From Rhodospirillaceae bacterium (GTDB lineage: Bacteria; Pseudomonadota; Alphaproteobacteria; Rhodospirillales; Rhodospirillaceae), in contig SHWP01000005.1 in assembly GCA_009693785.1 (NCBI GenBank), positions 38,797 to 102,796 of the forward strand: a stretch of DNA of 64,000 nucleotides. The letters run 5' to 3'. The notes beneath the pieces are model-generated. The model saw nothing but the letters and a program-made list of their open reading frames with translations, did not search any database and had not been told where the DNA came from. The translations under genes were made by a program, and so were the position numbers. This document shows positions 18,552 to 30,390 of this stretch, piece after piece (position 1 is the first letter of the stretch; every line of letters starts with the position of its first letter).

Positions 18552-20108
18552 TCAGGCGATTCCGACTAAATCGATCCGCGCGCCCTTACGGTCGTGGACC
18601 ACCCGCAGCGTCACCTGCTGACCTTTGGTGACCTTTTGGGGAGCGACAAAAGGATATAACAGCGGCGTCCAATGCGGCGTGCGGGTGGCCTTGGCGCCTG
18701 CGGGCGGGTTTTCATATACCGAGGTCTCATCAAGATCGAGGCGCAGCCACTGCACGACTCCCTGACATAGTCCGCTTTGCGTCACCTCCACCGCGAAGGT
18801 ACTGTCGCCCGGAGGAAAGAACCCTTCGTTTTGAAAATCGAATTGGAACAGGTCGGCGGGTTCCGACAGCCAATTGAGTTGCGTGTTAGGCACATCGAGA
18901 TTCATCAGGGGCGGCGTATAGCCGTTAAACACCGAGAGGTCGAAGCCCTCGACCGTCGCGACACGGGTAAGCTGCGCCAGCGGCGTGCTCTCCACCAGGG
19001 CGCCGACCATGGTGGCTTGAGCGGGAATGACGATGCCATTGGGTTTGAGCAGCCGGGCCTTAGCATCCTCGATAGAGGGAATGACATCTTCCGACAAAAC
19101 TTGGGCCGAGAAAATCTCCGCGATCAGAACATCCGCGGCCCTCGGCAGATCAACGCCGACTTTTACATCCCACGAATATTTTTCGATGACGGTGATTTTA
19201 TTCGACAATCCATTTGCTGCGATAGTCTTGCGCGCCACCGCAGCGATGGCCGGATTAAACTCACAGGTGATGACGCGCGCGCCAGTGCGCGCGGCCATCA
19301 TGGCGAGCAACCCCGCGCCAGTGCCGATTTCCAGGACCAAATGATTCGGTTTGACTTGCCGTTCGATCACCGCGCGAAAAGCGGTGTTGCGCGGCGCATC
19401 GTTCATCATGTTGAAGTGCCAGGCGGGGGTCATTTCGCTGCGAATCACGCGCGCCATGTAGCGCACATCAGGATCTTCAGGCGCCAGTTTGGCGGCCTGT
19501 TCGATGCAGCGCCATGCGCCCGCCAAATCTCCGAGTTTGCGCCGCGTGCTTGACGCCCCTTCCCAAGCGACAATATCCGATGGCTCGGCAGCGCAGGCCC
19601 GGTCGAAATAATCGCGCGCATCACCGGTGCGATCTAGCGAACCCAATGCAGTGGCAGCCGCCCGCAAGGCATAAACATTGTTCGGCTGCGATTGCAGGAG
19701 ATGCTGCGATGCGGCAAGCGATTCATCCCACGCCCCGCGCCTGGCTTCGCACAACGCCAGATCAAGATGCGCCGAGGTTTGATCGGTCGCGCCATCGGCG
19801 ATGGCCCGGCGCAGGTTTTCGACGGCTGTATCCAGCTCGCCCAAATCCAGTTGAATACGGCCCAACAGATGGCGGTAGTCGCCATTGGCGGGCATCAAAT
19901 CAACGGAGGCTGTGGCGTAGTTCAACGCTGCGTCAAAATCTCCGCGCGCCACCATAAGCAATGCCAACAGCCTCATTGCCTCGGTGTTTTTGTGCTCGGC
20001 GGCGAGCACGCCAAGGTAGCATTCCTCGGCCTCGGCGGTGCGGCCTGCTTGATGGTGCGACACGCCGACATTTAATAGCTCGGCGGTGGTCATGATGATC
20101 TCGGTCAT
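18552..20108 (-). CDS. TPR protein with a protein-arginine-methyltransferase-like domain
   Basis: 518 residues from ATG 20108. Residues 6-215 are about six tetratricopeptide repeats. From 225 the sequence follows the PRMT fold: AWHFNMMND at 229-237, the SAM motif I EIGTGAG at 260-266, an acidic post-I residue in TCEFNP, a double-glutamate loop with E331 and E340 in EIFSAQVLSEDVIPS, and TPHW at 477-480 in the place of the THW loop. This layout, TPR then PRMT, is that of eukaryotic PRMT9, and the double-E loop resembles PRMT7. Substrate unknown; protein arginine methylation is an inference. The frame is open upstream to 20249 inside the next gene, but that extension is not conserved-looking. 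Confidence 0.75.
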   Translation of the reverse strand: MTEIIMTTAELLNVGVSHHQAGRTAEAEECYLGVLAAEHKNTEAMRLLALLMVARGDFDAALNYATASVDLMPANGDYRHLLGRIQLDLGELDTAVENLRRAIADGATDQTSAHLDLALCEARRGAWDESLAASQHLLQSQPNNVYALRAAATALGSLDRTGDARDYFDRACAAEPSDIVAWEGASSTRRKLGDLAGAWRCIEQAAKLAPEDPDVRYMARVIRSEMTPAWHFNMMNDAPRNTAFRAVIERQVKPNHLVLEIGTGAGLLAMMAARTGARVITCEFNPAIAAVARKTIAANGLSNKITVIEKYSWDVKVGVDLPRAADVLIAEIFSAQVLSEDVIPSIEDAKARLLKPNGIVIPAQATMVGALVESTPLAQLTRVATVEGFDLSVFNGYTPPLMNLDVPNTQLNWLSEPADLFQFDFQNEGFFPPGDSTFAVEVTQSGLCQGVVQWLRLDLDETSVYENPPAGAKATRTPHWTPLLYPFVAPQKVTKGQQVTLRVVHDRKGARIDLVGIA

Positions 20109-20124
20109 GGCCCGATTTAGCCTA

Positions 20125-21000
20125 TTACGATGCGGTATTAAACCAAAACCCGTTGGTTTGGCTGGTGACGCGCACAGCGCATGGCGGGGCGAAATGCGCG
20201 GGGATGATCCAAGCCCCCGTGTCGGCCACTTCGCCCAGAAACTTGGCACGCGTCAGGCGCGATTGATTGGCGTCCCAGCAAAAGCGGCTCGACCAATTGG
20301 GCCGCTCGATTTGCACGGGATGGTGAATGGTATCGCCCACCAAATAGGCGCGCTGTTTGCCATCATCGAGCACCAGCACGATATTGCCGGGCGTATGCCC
20401 GGGCGCGGGCTGAAGGCGCACACCCGGCTCGATCTCGAAATCTCCCGCAACGATTAGGGCTTGTTTGGCATCTAAAATCGGCTGCACCGAATCATCCCAA
20501 AACCTGTGCCGGGTATTGGCATCGGCGGTGCGCTGGGCGTGATCGGCATGCTCGAATTCCTTGGCGTGCATTACGTACTTGGCGTTGGGGAACGTCGGCA
20601 CCCAGCGGCCATTGAGCAGCTTCGTATTCCAGCCCACATGATCGGCATGCAAGTGCGTGCACAGCACATGGGTGATGGCTTCTGGGGTTAGACCCACGGC
20701 GGCGAGATTTTTAAGATATTGGCCGTCGGTGCGTTGGTGCCAATCGGGCAGCGTTGGGCGCTCCTTGTGATTGCCAACGCAAGTGTCCACCAGAATGACA
20801 TTGCGCTCGGTGCGCACGATCAGGCTGTGGAACGACATGATCAGCTGCTTGCCCGCCACATCGACAAAGCGCGCATCACGCGACACTTTGGTTTCGGCGA
20901 AAGCCTCGGGCGTGGCGTCGGGAAACAGGAAATCGGGCGCGCGGAAGGGCCCCTCCATGTCGACGATGCGGGTGATGGCGAACGGACCGGGCAGCTTCAT
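20125..21000 (-). CDS. Metallo-beta-lactamase-fold hydrolase
   Basis: 291 residues. The zinc ligands H116, H118, D120 and H121 form THLHADHVGW; further ligands are in PGHTPGN near 205 and GDTIHHP near 223. The overall pattern is that of lactonase/quorum-quencher and hydroxyacyl hydrolase relatives with N-terminal TRIVDMEGPF. Substrate is unknown. It ends 16 bases from the methyltransferase start and begins 13 bases from the PagL-like stop, so the three may be cotranscribed from the sucCD promoter. Confidence 0.85.
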   Translation of the reverse strand: MKLPGPFAITRIVDMEGPFRAPDFLFPDATPEAFAETKVSRDARFVDVAGKQLIMSFHSLIVRTERNVILVDTCVGNHKERPTLPDWHQRTDGQYLKNLAAVGLTPEAITHVLCTHLHADHVGWNTKLLNGRWVPTFPNAKYVMHAKEFEHADHAQRTADANTRHRFWDDSVQPILDAKQALIVAGDFEIEPGVRLQPAPGHTPGNIVLVLDDGKQRAYLVGDTIHHPVQIERPNWSSRFCWDANQSRLTRAKFLGEVADTGAWIIPAHFAPPCAVRVTSQTNGFWFNTAS

Positions 21001-21013
21001 GCGAACCTCAGAG

Positions 21014-21535
21014 TTAAAATTCCCAACCGACGGTGCCCATCAAAATATTAGTGCCGCGATTTTTTTTGTGCAGCACCTGAGCATTTGACACGTGCGTCAA
21101 GCCAAGCCCGGCGCGCACGCCCCTGATCACGCGCACGGAGCCTTGAAGGCCCAAATGAAACTGCGCGGTGCCGCCTAGGAATGTGCTGTCGCCCTGACGA
21201 TAGGCAGCGATGCCTGCCGAGGGTTCAAATTCAAACAGCCCATTGCCCCATTGCAGCGGCAAGGCGAACCCCGCAAAGACCAAGCCGCCTTTATCAGCAT
21301 TGATAAAACCGCCAATCAGCGGCTTGAGGCCTAAGAATTTTCCACCCAGCGCCTTGCCGCCGCCAAAGCCATCGGCGAAGCGGTACTGCACATGCGCGGC
21401 TGCGGATTTTTTATCGTTGGGGATAATATCGTACTGGCCAATACCAACCGTTAGCACCGCCTTGTCGGCGGCCATCACCGATGTTGCGCCGAGCCAAGCC
21501 GCAAGGCCAAGAACAAACCCCGCGACGAGCCGCAC
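21014..21535 (-). CDS. PagL-like outer-membrane lipid A deacylase homologue
   Basis: 173 residues from GTG 21535, five bases after the sucD stop. A signal peptide (MRLVAGFVLG...SVMA, about 22 residues) is followed by alternating strands of a small barrel ending in aromatic GWEF, the outer-membrane signature. THVSNA at 147-152 carries the His and Ser of PagL lipid A 3-O-deacylase (H148, S150). In PagL a glutamate about 14 residues after the His completes the triad; the corresponding stretch here is NRGTN, with Asn or Thr. Activity is therefore uncertain. Function in envelope lipid A remodelling is inferred. Confidence 0.68.
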   Translation of the reverse strand: MRLVAGFVLGLAAWLGATSVMAADKAVLTVGIGQYDIIPNDKKSAAAHVQYRFADGFGGGKALGGKFLGLKPLIGGFINADKGGLVFAGFALPLQWGNGLFEFEPSAGIAAYRQGDSTFLGGTAQFHLGLQGSVRVIRGVRAGLGLTHVSNAQVLHKKNRGTNILMGTVGWEF

Positions 21536-21540
21536 GATGC

Positions 21541-22415
21541 TTAGCCCTTCATCGCCTTCAGCATGGTTTGGCCCAGCGATGCGGGCGAGTCGGCAATATG
21601 GAACCCGGCCGCGCGCATCGCCTCGAATTTCGCCGCCGCCGTGCCCTTGCCGCCCGAGATGATAGCACCCGCGTGGCCCATGCGACGTCCGGGGGGCGCG
21701 GTCACGCCCGCCACGAACCCGACGATGGGCTTTTTCTTCTTCGCGCGCATATAAAACTCAGCCGCATCTTCTTCCGCCGTGCCGCCGATTTCACCGATCA
21801 TGATGATGCCTTGGGTAGCGTCATCGCCCAAGAACAAGTCGAGGCAATCGATAAAGTTGGTGCCATTCACCGGATCTCCACCAATGCCGATACACGTGGT
21901 TTGGCCCAAGCCCGTGGCGGTGGTTTGCGCCACGGCTTCGTACGTCAGCGTGCCAGAGCGTGAGACAATGCCGATTTTGCCTTTTTGGTGAATGTGACCG
22001 GGCATGATGCCGATTTTGCATTCACCCGGTGTGATGATGCCCGGGCAATTGGGTCCGATAAGACGCGTTTTGGAACCAGCCAGCGCGCGCTTGACGCGCA
22101 CCATGTCGAGCACCGGAATGCCCTCGGTGATGCACACCACTAATGGAATTTCGGCGTCAATGGCCTCTAAAATCGCGTCCGCCGCGAACGGTGGCGGCAC
22201 ATAAATCGCCGAGGCATCGCAGCCCGTGGCTTTGCGAGCGTCCGCCACGGTGTCGAACACCGGCAGATCGAGGTGCGTGGTGCCGCCTTTGCCAGGCGTC
22301 ACACCGCCAACCATTTTGGTGCCGTAAGCAATGGCTTGTTCGGAATGGAACGTGCCTTGGCTGCCGGTGAAGCCCTGGCAGATGACCTTGGTATTCTTAC
22401 CAACGAGAACAGACA

Positions 22416-22416
<1 letters not shown>
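21541..22416 (-). CDS. sucD: Succinyl-CoA synthetase alpha subunit
   Basis: CoA-binding subunit that makes succinate plus nucleoside triphosphate from succinyl-CoA. 291 residues. A Rossmann CoA site starts at [13 protein letters not shown] (16-28), [14 protein letters not shown] lies around 120, and the phosphorylated histidine is H248 in [11 protein letters not shown]. Its ATG overlaps the sucC stop by one base (TAATG), so the subunits are translationally coupled. Confidence 0.97.
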
Positions 22417-23615
<1,199 letters not shown>

Positions 23616-23773
23616 GCGAGTCCCCCTTGTCCGGGCCTTGAGCCATCCCCTGGCCTGGGCCGGATGATCCATGCCCGGATGAGATCGGGGCCAGATCGTT
23701 TAAGCGTGAGCATTTATAGCATCGCTTGAGGGGGGTGCAACCGCACCGGCTCGGACCAAATGCAAAAAAAGTA

Positions 23774-23887
23774 AAGGCCCGGAAGGGGTTAGCCGCATTT
23801 TCCAGCGAAGCCCCCTATGCTTCGCCAAGGAAAATGCAAAATTAAGAGAAATCTGGAACGCGGAAGCGTTCCAGAGGGCCGGGCCTT
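23774..23887 (-). promoter_or_regulatory. Three-way-junction fold with T-run between mdh and sucC
   Basis: Outer stem 23774-23782/23879-23887 (nine pairs, AAGGCCCGG/CCGGGCCTT) encloses two hairpins: 23795-23803/23829-23837 (nine pairs) extended by 23805-23811/23819-23825 (seven pairs), and 23852-23861/23866-23875 (ten pairs, four-base loop). All stems are perfect. On the minus strand the closing arm runs into TTTACTTTTTTT, so the unit can terminate transcription after mdh, 26 bases past its stop, or attenuate sucCD. On the plus strand the last loop reads GGAA, a GNRA type, so the active strand is not certain. Confidence 0.6.
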
Positions 23888-23912
23888 GGATTCATGAGGA
23901 ATTGCGATGCGA

Positions 23913-26007
<2,095 letters not shown>

Positions 26008-26024
26008 TGAGCTCAATCTCTATT

Positions 26025-26119
26025 CGTCATCGCCCGACTTGATCGGGCGATCCATAGCGCATTACTCACGAACTATGCGGAGGAGCGATGGACCACCCGG
26101 TCAAGCCGGGTGGTGACGA
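26025..26119. repeat. REP-like paired-hairpin intergenic element, copy 2
   Basis: Between the convergent ChaN and zapE genes. Left unit CGTCATCGCCCGAC...GGGCGATCCA, right unit TGGACCACCCGG...CCGGGTGGTGAC in inverted orientation, the two separated by about 35 bases. Each unit is itself a hairpin around TTGA or TCAA. The position at two 3' ends suggests a bidirectional RNA terminator or stabiliser. Confidence 0.75.
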
Positions 26120-26133
26120 GGAGGCTTTTAAAG

Positions 26134-27258
26134 TTACTCCTCAACATGTCGTTGTTTGATGTAATCCACCGCTTGCATTTCGATCAGGCGTGAGGCGGTG
26201 CGTTGAAACTCGAATCCGCCTTCGCGGCCCGCATAGAGTTCCGTGGGCGACGCACCCGCCGAGCAAATCAACACCGTGCGGTGTTCATACAAGGCATCGA
26301 CCAGCGTTACAAAACGCCGGGCAGCGTCTTTCTTTTCCTCGGTCATTTGCGGAATGCCGCTCATGATGATGGTCGAGAATTGCGCGGCGATGGCCAAGTA
26401 GTCGGTGGGGCCCAATGCCTTCTCGCACAAATCGGCGAATGTAAACCGTGCGACTTGATGTGCTGCGGCAGGCACAGCTACGCGCCGGCCTTGCACAAGG
26501 ATATGATCGGGCTTGAGCGGGGCGTCATCTGTCAATCGCGCCCATGCACCATCCAGCGCGGCTTCGGCCGCCGGGCCCAATGGCGTGTGATAGACCGGCG
26601 AGCCCATCAGGCGGCCAAGGCGATAGTCTTGAAGTGATTCGAGCGCTAGAACATCGAGCTTGGTCTTAATCAGCTCGATAAACGGCAGAAATTTTTCACG
26701 TTGCAAGCCGTCTTTGTATAGATCGTTTGGGTGGCGGTTCGAGGTGGCGACGACCACAACGCCGCGTTCAAATAATCTTTGAAACAGGCGGCTGACGATC
26801 ATCGCATCGGCAATGTCACGCACTTCAAGTTCATCGAGGCAAAGCAGCGTGGTGTTGTCGGCGATGCCGTCCGCCATACCAGGAATGGGATCGCCCACAT
26901 CATCACCGGGTAATTGGCGCAAGCGGTGAATTTCGGCATGGATATCGCGCATGAACGCATGAAAATGTACGCGGTCCTTGGTTTTAATGGGCACGGTCTG
27001 ATAGAGCAAATCCATCAGCATCGACTTGCCGCGCCCCACACCGCCATAAAGATAAATGCCCTGTGGCGGGGGCTTATCGATTTCGGCGCTCAGGCCAAAG
27101 CGCTGCATCCAGCCCTTCTTGCCGCTTTTGGGCGTGTAGCTGATCAGCGCGTGATGCAAGCTTTGCAGCCGTTCAGCAGCAAGTTTTTGCGCCGAGTCGG
27201 GTTTGAGTTCACCCGACGTCATGAACTCGCGATAGCGGAAGATTGGGCCTTCGGTCAC
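26134..27258 (-). CDS. zapE: Cell division ATPase ZapE (AFG1-like)
   Basis: P-loop ATPase that associates with the divisome and affects Z-ring stability. 374 residues from GTG 27258, whose product MTEGPIFRYREF and LKPDSAQKLAAE match the family N-terminus; ATG 27222 is an alternative. Walker A GGVGRGKS is at 72-79, Walker B LLCLDELEV near 140-148, and arginine-containing SNRHPNDLYKDGLQR near 182-196. It precedes mdh, the usual alphaproteobacterial order. Confidence 0.92.
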   Translation of the reverse strand: MTEGPIFRYREFMTSGELKPDSAQKLAAERLQSLHHALISYTPKSGKKGWMQRFGLSAEIDKPPPQGIYLYGGVGRGKSMLMDLLYQTVPIKTKDRVHFHAFMRDIHAEIHRLRQLPGDDVGDPIPGMADGIADNTTLLCLDELEVRDIADAMIVSRLFQRLFERGVVVVATSNRHPNDLYKDGLQREKFLPFIELIKTKLDVLALESLQDYRLGRLMGSPVYHTPLGPAAEAALDGAWARLTDDAPLKPDHILVQGRRVAVPAAAHQVARFTFADLCEKALGPTDYLAIAAQFSTIIMSGIPQMTEEKKDAARRFVTLVDALYEHRTVLICSAGASPTELYAGREGGFEFQRTASRLIEMQAVDYIKQRHVEE

Positions 27259-27281
27259 GGCGAATGCTGGGGCCTAAAATG

Positions 27282-27310
27282 CGTATCGCCCGACATGGTC
27301 AGGCGATACG
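27282..27310 (-). terminator. Hairpin after the DHH phosphoesterase gene
   Basis: CGTATCGCC (27282-27290) pairs with GGCGATACG (27302-27310), nine pairs and an 11-base loop, about 25 bases past the stop and followed on the minus strand by CATTTTAG. A weak intrinsic terminator at best. Confidence 0.45.
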
Positions 27311-27335
27311 GCAAAAATGCAGAATGAAAAACCGC

Positions 27336-28292
27336 TTAGCCGTCGGTGTTGATCTTGGTGATCAAATCGCCCAGCGTTTTTTCGGCCTGGTCGTTGGGAA
27401 CTTGGCAGGTGCCCGCCGCCATGTGGCCGCCGCCGCCATACTTCAAGCACAACTCGCCGACATTGGTTTTCGATGAGCGATCGAAGATCGATTTGCCGAT
27501 GGCAAACACGGTGTTTTGCTTCTTCAAGCCCCACATCACATGGATCGAGATGTTGGTGTCGGGGTACAGCGCGTAAATCAGGAAGCGGTTGCAGGCCCAA
27601 ATGGTGTCTTCGTCGCGCAGATCAAAGATCACCAGGTTCTTGTGCACCTTGGTGCAACGCTTGATTTGTTCCTTAGCCTTGGCTTCGTGCTCGACATACA
27701 AATCCACGCGCTCGACCACGTCGGGCAGCATGAGAATTTCATCGATGGGAATCTCAACGCATTTGTCGATCAATTCCATCATCAGTTGATAGTTCGAAAT
27801 GGAGAACTCGCGGAAGCGGCCCAAGCCGGTGCGCGCATCCATGATGAAGTTCATCAAATCCCAGCCTTGGGGGTTGAGCACTTCGTTCTTGTTGAACTGC
27901 GCCGCATCGCCCTTGTCGACGGCGATCATCAGGTCATCGCCGATGCGCGGCAGCTTCTTCTTGCCGCCGAAAGAGTCGTACACCACGCGCGCGGCCGAGG
28001 GCGCCTTGGGGTCGATAATGTGATTGCCCTTCGAACCCACACGCACCGTCTCGGACAAGTGGTGGTCGAAGGCCACACGCACGCCGTCCACATAGGGCAG
28101 GTTGGTGGTGATATCGCGGCTGGAAACCTCGATCACACCGTCTTGCATATCCTTAGGGTGAACGAACTTGATTTCGTCGATCAGTTTCAGCTCTTTCAAA
28201 ACGGCGGCGCAAACCAGCCCATCGAAATCGCTACGGGTCACAAGACGAAATTTCTTGCCTTCTTTAAGAAGGTCTTCGGCGGTCACTGGCAT
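27336..28292 (-). CDS. DHH-family phosphoesterase
   Basis: 318 residues. The metal-binding DHH domain has D22 and D24 in RSDFDGLVCA and the DHH box at 76-78; the DHHA1-type GGGGH is at 286-290. Family members hydrolyse oligoribonucleotides, pAp, cyclic-dinucleotide products or polyphosphate. Length and spacing fit an NrnA-like or exopolyphosphatase-like enzyme, but the substrate cannot be read from sequence. Monocistronic, with its own promoter region before 28292. Confidence 0.83.
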   Translation of the reverse strand: MPVTAEDLLKEGKKFRLVTRSDFDGLVCAAVLKELKLIDEIKFVHPKDMQDGVIEVSSRDITTNLPYVDGVRVAFDHHLSETVRVGSKGNHIIDPKAPSAARVVYDSFGGKKKLPRIGDDLMIAVDKGDAAQFNKNEVLNPQGWDLMNFIMDARTGLGRFREFSISNYQLMMELIDKCVEIPIDEILMLPDVVERVDLYVEHEAKAKEQIKRCTKVHKNLVIFDLRDEDTIWACNRFLIYALYPDTNISIHVMWGLKKQNTVFAIGKSIFDRSSKTNVGELCLKYGGGGHMAAGTCQVPNDQAEKTLGDLITKINTDG

Positions 28293-28390
28293 GTAACTAT
28301 CCCCTCGACAACGGTACGTCCGGGCTGAAAGATAAACAGGTGAGATAAGGCTGACAACGCCTCAAACGCCTCAGATTTGCAAGGAATTTC

Positions 28391-28741
28391 ATGGCCGTGG
28401 AGCATTCTCAGGGATACCAAACCACCTTCGGTCGCAATCCAAGGCTGCCCCTAAGCCCAGCCGCTCTCCTCATGCTCGTGTTGGCAATGTCAGGTTGCGC
28501 CTCGGCACCCTTTATTGACGGGCGGCGCGAGGCTGGCCAAACCGCCCCGGTGGGCGCCTCGACTCCGGACCGCGTTGCGGTGTGTTATTCAAGCCAAGGT
28601 ACGACGCCCAAGGCCGTTATGGCCTTGGCCCAGGCCGAATGCGCCAAAACGAATCGCAGCGCGCAATTCGACGGCCAGGATATTTTGCGCTGCACGCTGC
28701 TGGCGCCAACCCGGGCTTATTTCAAATGCGTGGGACGCTAA
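28391..28741 (+). CDS. Small lipoprotein of unknown function
   Basis: 116 residues, not recognised. A hydrophobic segment at 24-38 ends in the lipobox MSGC, giving a lipidated cysteine near 37. The mature part carries four further cysteines (CYSS, AECAKT, ILRCTLL, YFKCVGR) that could form two disulfides. AAGGAA lies six bases upstream of the ATG. The next gene starts 14 bases after the stop and also encodes a secreted, cysteine-bearing protein, so the pair is probably cotranscribed. Confidence 0.7.
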   Translation: MAVEHSQGYQTTFGRNPRLPLSPAALLMLVLAMSGCASAPFIDGRREAGQTAPVGASTPDRVAVCYSSQGTTPKAVMALAQAECAKTNRSAQFDGQDILRCTLLAPTRAYFKCVGR

Positions 28742-28754
28742 CAGGAGGGATGTC

Positions 28755-29540
28755 ATGCCTCGCCTTGCAGAACTGGTTGTGGGGCTAACCCTTGCGGCTT
28801 TTGCCGCACTGGGACAACCGTCGACACCTGAGAGCTGTGCGGCACCCGGGCATATGCTGGTCATGGGCGGCACGGCCGATCGCAGCAAGTTGAGCGAACA
28901 ACAAACTAAAGGCCTGCAACAATATGGGATTGAGGTGGGTGCGTTGATTGCTACTTACGGCGCTTTTTATGCGGTGCGAAGCCGGCCCCAGGCGGTCATC
29001 GAAGGGTCATGGCCTGCTTGGAAAAGCGTTGTAATTTCCACATGGCCCTGCCGTGAAACCGGGCAGGCGTTCTGGCATTCGGACAAATACTCCAACCACG
29101 TAAAACCCCTGCGCAAGGATGCGGCCGAGTATCGCGTGGCCATGTTCGGCCCGCCGCCCAAGCACCCCGTGCAAACGGGAGCTTGGACTGCCGAGGGCGG
29201 GCCCGCGGCCAAGAACTTGGCGTGCAATGTGCCGGTTTATTTGTTGGTGACGGCCGACGCCACGGACCAAGCCAAGCTCGGGGCTTACCGCAAAGCCTTG
29301 AATGATTCGGGCATCATGTATTCCTATGGGGCCTCGGACGTGTTGCAGGGCGAGCCCGCCGAAGTGCTGGAAGGCGACTGGCCCAAGAGCTTCAGCGCCA
29401 AGGTGACGCGTTGGCCGTGCAAGGAAGCATTCGATGCATTTTACGTCTCGGCTGACTACAACACCAAGTACAAGCCGCTACGCGCGGGTGCCGCGGAATT
29501 CACAGCGGTAATTCTCGCGGAAGAAAAACCGGTGAAATAG
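28755..29540 (+). CDS. Secreted protein with two DUF1330-like domains
   Basis: 261 residues from ATG 28755, which follows AGGAGGG by five bases. A signal peptide (about 22 residues) precedes two copies of a ferredoxin-like DUF1330 unit at about 33-135 and 163-255. Both carry EG[SD]WP, a WPC motif (STWPCRE, TRWPCKE) and a final LR/AAE stretch, which show the internal duplication. The cysteine in each WPC, absent from ordinary DUF1330 proteins as I know them, may form disulfides in the periplasm. Most DUF1330 proteins are cytoplasmic single-domain proteins; function is unknown. Confidence 0.75.
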   Translation: MPRLAELVVGLTLAAFAALGQPSTPESCAAPGHMLVMGGTADRSKLSEQQTKGLQQYGIEVGALIATYGAFYAVRSRPQAVIEGSWPAWKSVVISTWPCRETGQAFWHSDKYSNHVKPLRKDAAEYRVAMFGPPPKHPVQTGAWTAEGGPAAKNLACNVPVYLLVTADATDQAKLGAYRKALNDSGIMYSYGASDVLQGEPAEVLEGDWPKSFSAKVTRWPCKEAFDAFYVSADYNTKYKPLRAGAAEFTAVILAEEKPVK

Positions 29541-29541
29541 A

Positions 29542-29569
29542 AAAGGGCCGCAGTACTGCAGCCCTTTTG
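29542..29569. terminator. Bidirectional intrinsic terminator
   Basis: AAAAGGGC and GCCCTTTT flank the palindrome GCAGTACTGC in the 49-base gap between the convergent DUF1330 and sdhB genes. T-runs at the stem end on both strands would stop transcription from either side. Confidence 0.85.
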
Positions 29570-29589
29570 ATTCAGTGTGCGCTGAAAAA

Positions 29590-30372
29590 TCAGCCCTGGC
29601 GTTCGACCATCTTGGTCTTGATATCGGCGATGGCCTTGGCGGGGTTCAGCCCCTTCGGGCACGTCTGCGTGCAGTTCATGATGGTGTGGCAACGGTACAG
29701 CCGGAAGGGATCTTCCAGGTTGTCCAATCGTTCGCCCGTGGCTTCGTCACGTGAATCATTAATCCAGCGCGAGGCTTGCAGTAAAATCGCCGGGCCCAAA
29801 TAGCGATCACCGTTCCACCAATAACTGGGGCATGAGGTGGAACAGCAGAAGCACAAAATGCATTCCCACAACCCATCGAGCTTGGCGCGCTCTTCCGGCG
29901 ATTGTTTGCGCTCGGCATTGGGCGGGGGGGGCGTGTCGGATTTCAACCACGGCTCGATCGAGGTGTACTGCGCGTAAACATGGGTGAGGTCAGGCACCAA
30001 ATCCTTGATCACGGGCATGTGCGGCAACGGATAAACCTTCACATCGCCTTTGCATTCCTCGATGGGCTTGAGGCACGCCAGGGTGTTGCGCCCGTCGATG
30101 TTCATGGAGCACGAACCGCAAATGCCTTCGCGGCACGAGCGGCGCAGGGTGAGGGTTTGGTCGACTTCGTCCTTAATTTTCAACAGGGCATCGAGCACCA
30201 TGGGCCCGCAGGTATCAATGTCGATATCGTAGCTGTCGAGACGCGGGTTCCCGCCCTCGTCGGGGTCGTAGCGGTACACCTTGAAGGTGCGCGTGTTCTT
30301 CGCGCCGGCAGGAGCGGCGTGCGTCTTGCCCGGTTTAACTTGCGAGTCTTTGGGAACCGTGAATTGGACCAT
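29590..30372 (-). CDS. sdhB: Succinate dehydrogenase iron-sulfur subunit
   Basis: Electron-transfer subunit of complex II with three clusters. 260 residues. The [2Fe-2S] ligands are in CREGICGSC and the following NTLAC (about 78-98); the [4Fe-4S] and [3Fe-4S] clusters use [11 protein letters not shown] near 173-183 and [14 protein letters not shown] near 230-243. GAGG precedes the ATG. Last gene of sdhCDAB; a terminator follows. Confidence 0.97.
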   Translation of the reverse strand: MVQFTVPKDSQVKPGKTHAAPAGAKNTRTFKVYRYDPDEGGNPRLDSYDIDIDTCGPMVLDALLKIKDEVDQTLTLRRSCREGICGSCSMNIDGRNTLACLKPIEECKGDVKVYPLPHMPVIKDLVPDLTHVYAQYTSIEPWLKSDTPPPPNAERKQSPEERAKLDGLWECILCFCCSTSCPSYWWNGDRYLGPAILLQASRWINDSRDEATGERLDNLEDPFRLYRCHTIMNCTQTCPKGLNPAKAIADIKTKMVERQG

Positions 30373-30390
30373 GGAAACCTCGGGATACTC

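Noticed and set aside
18777..19553. 258-codon plus-strand frame over the TPR-PRMT gene
   Set aside because: Antisense shadow; the minus-strand product has conserved TPR and PRMT motifs.
27516..28328. 270-codon plus-strand frame over the DHH gene
   Set aside because: Antisense shadow of a well-supported enzyme with intact catalytic motifs.
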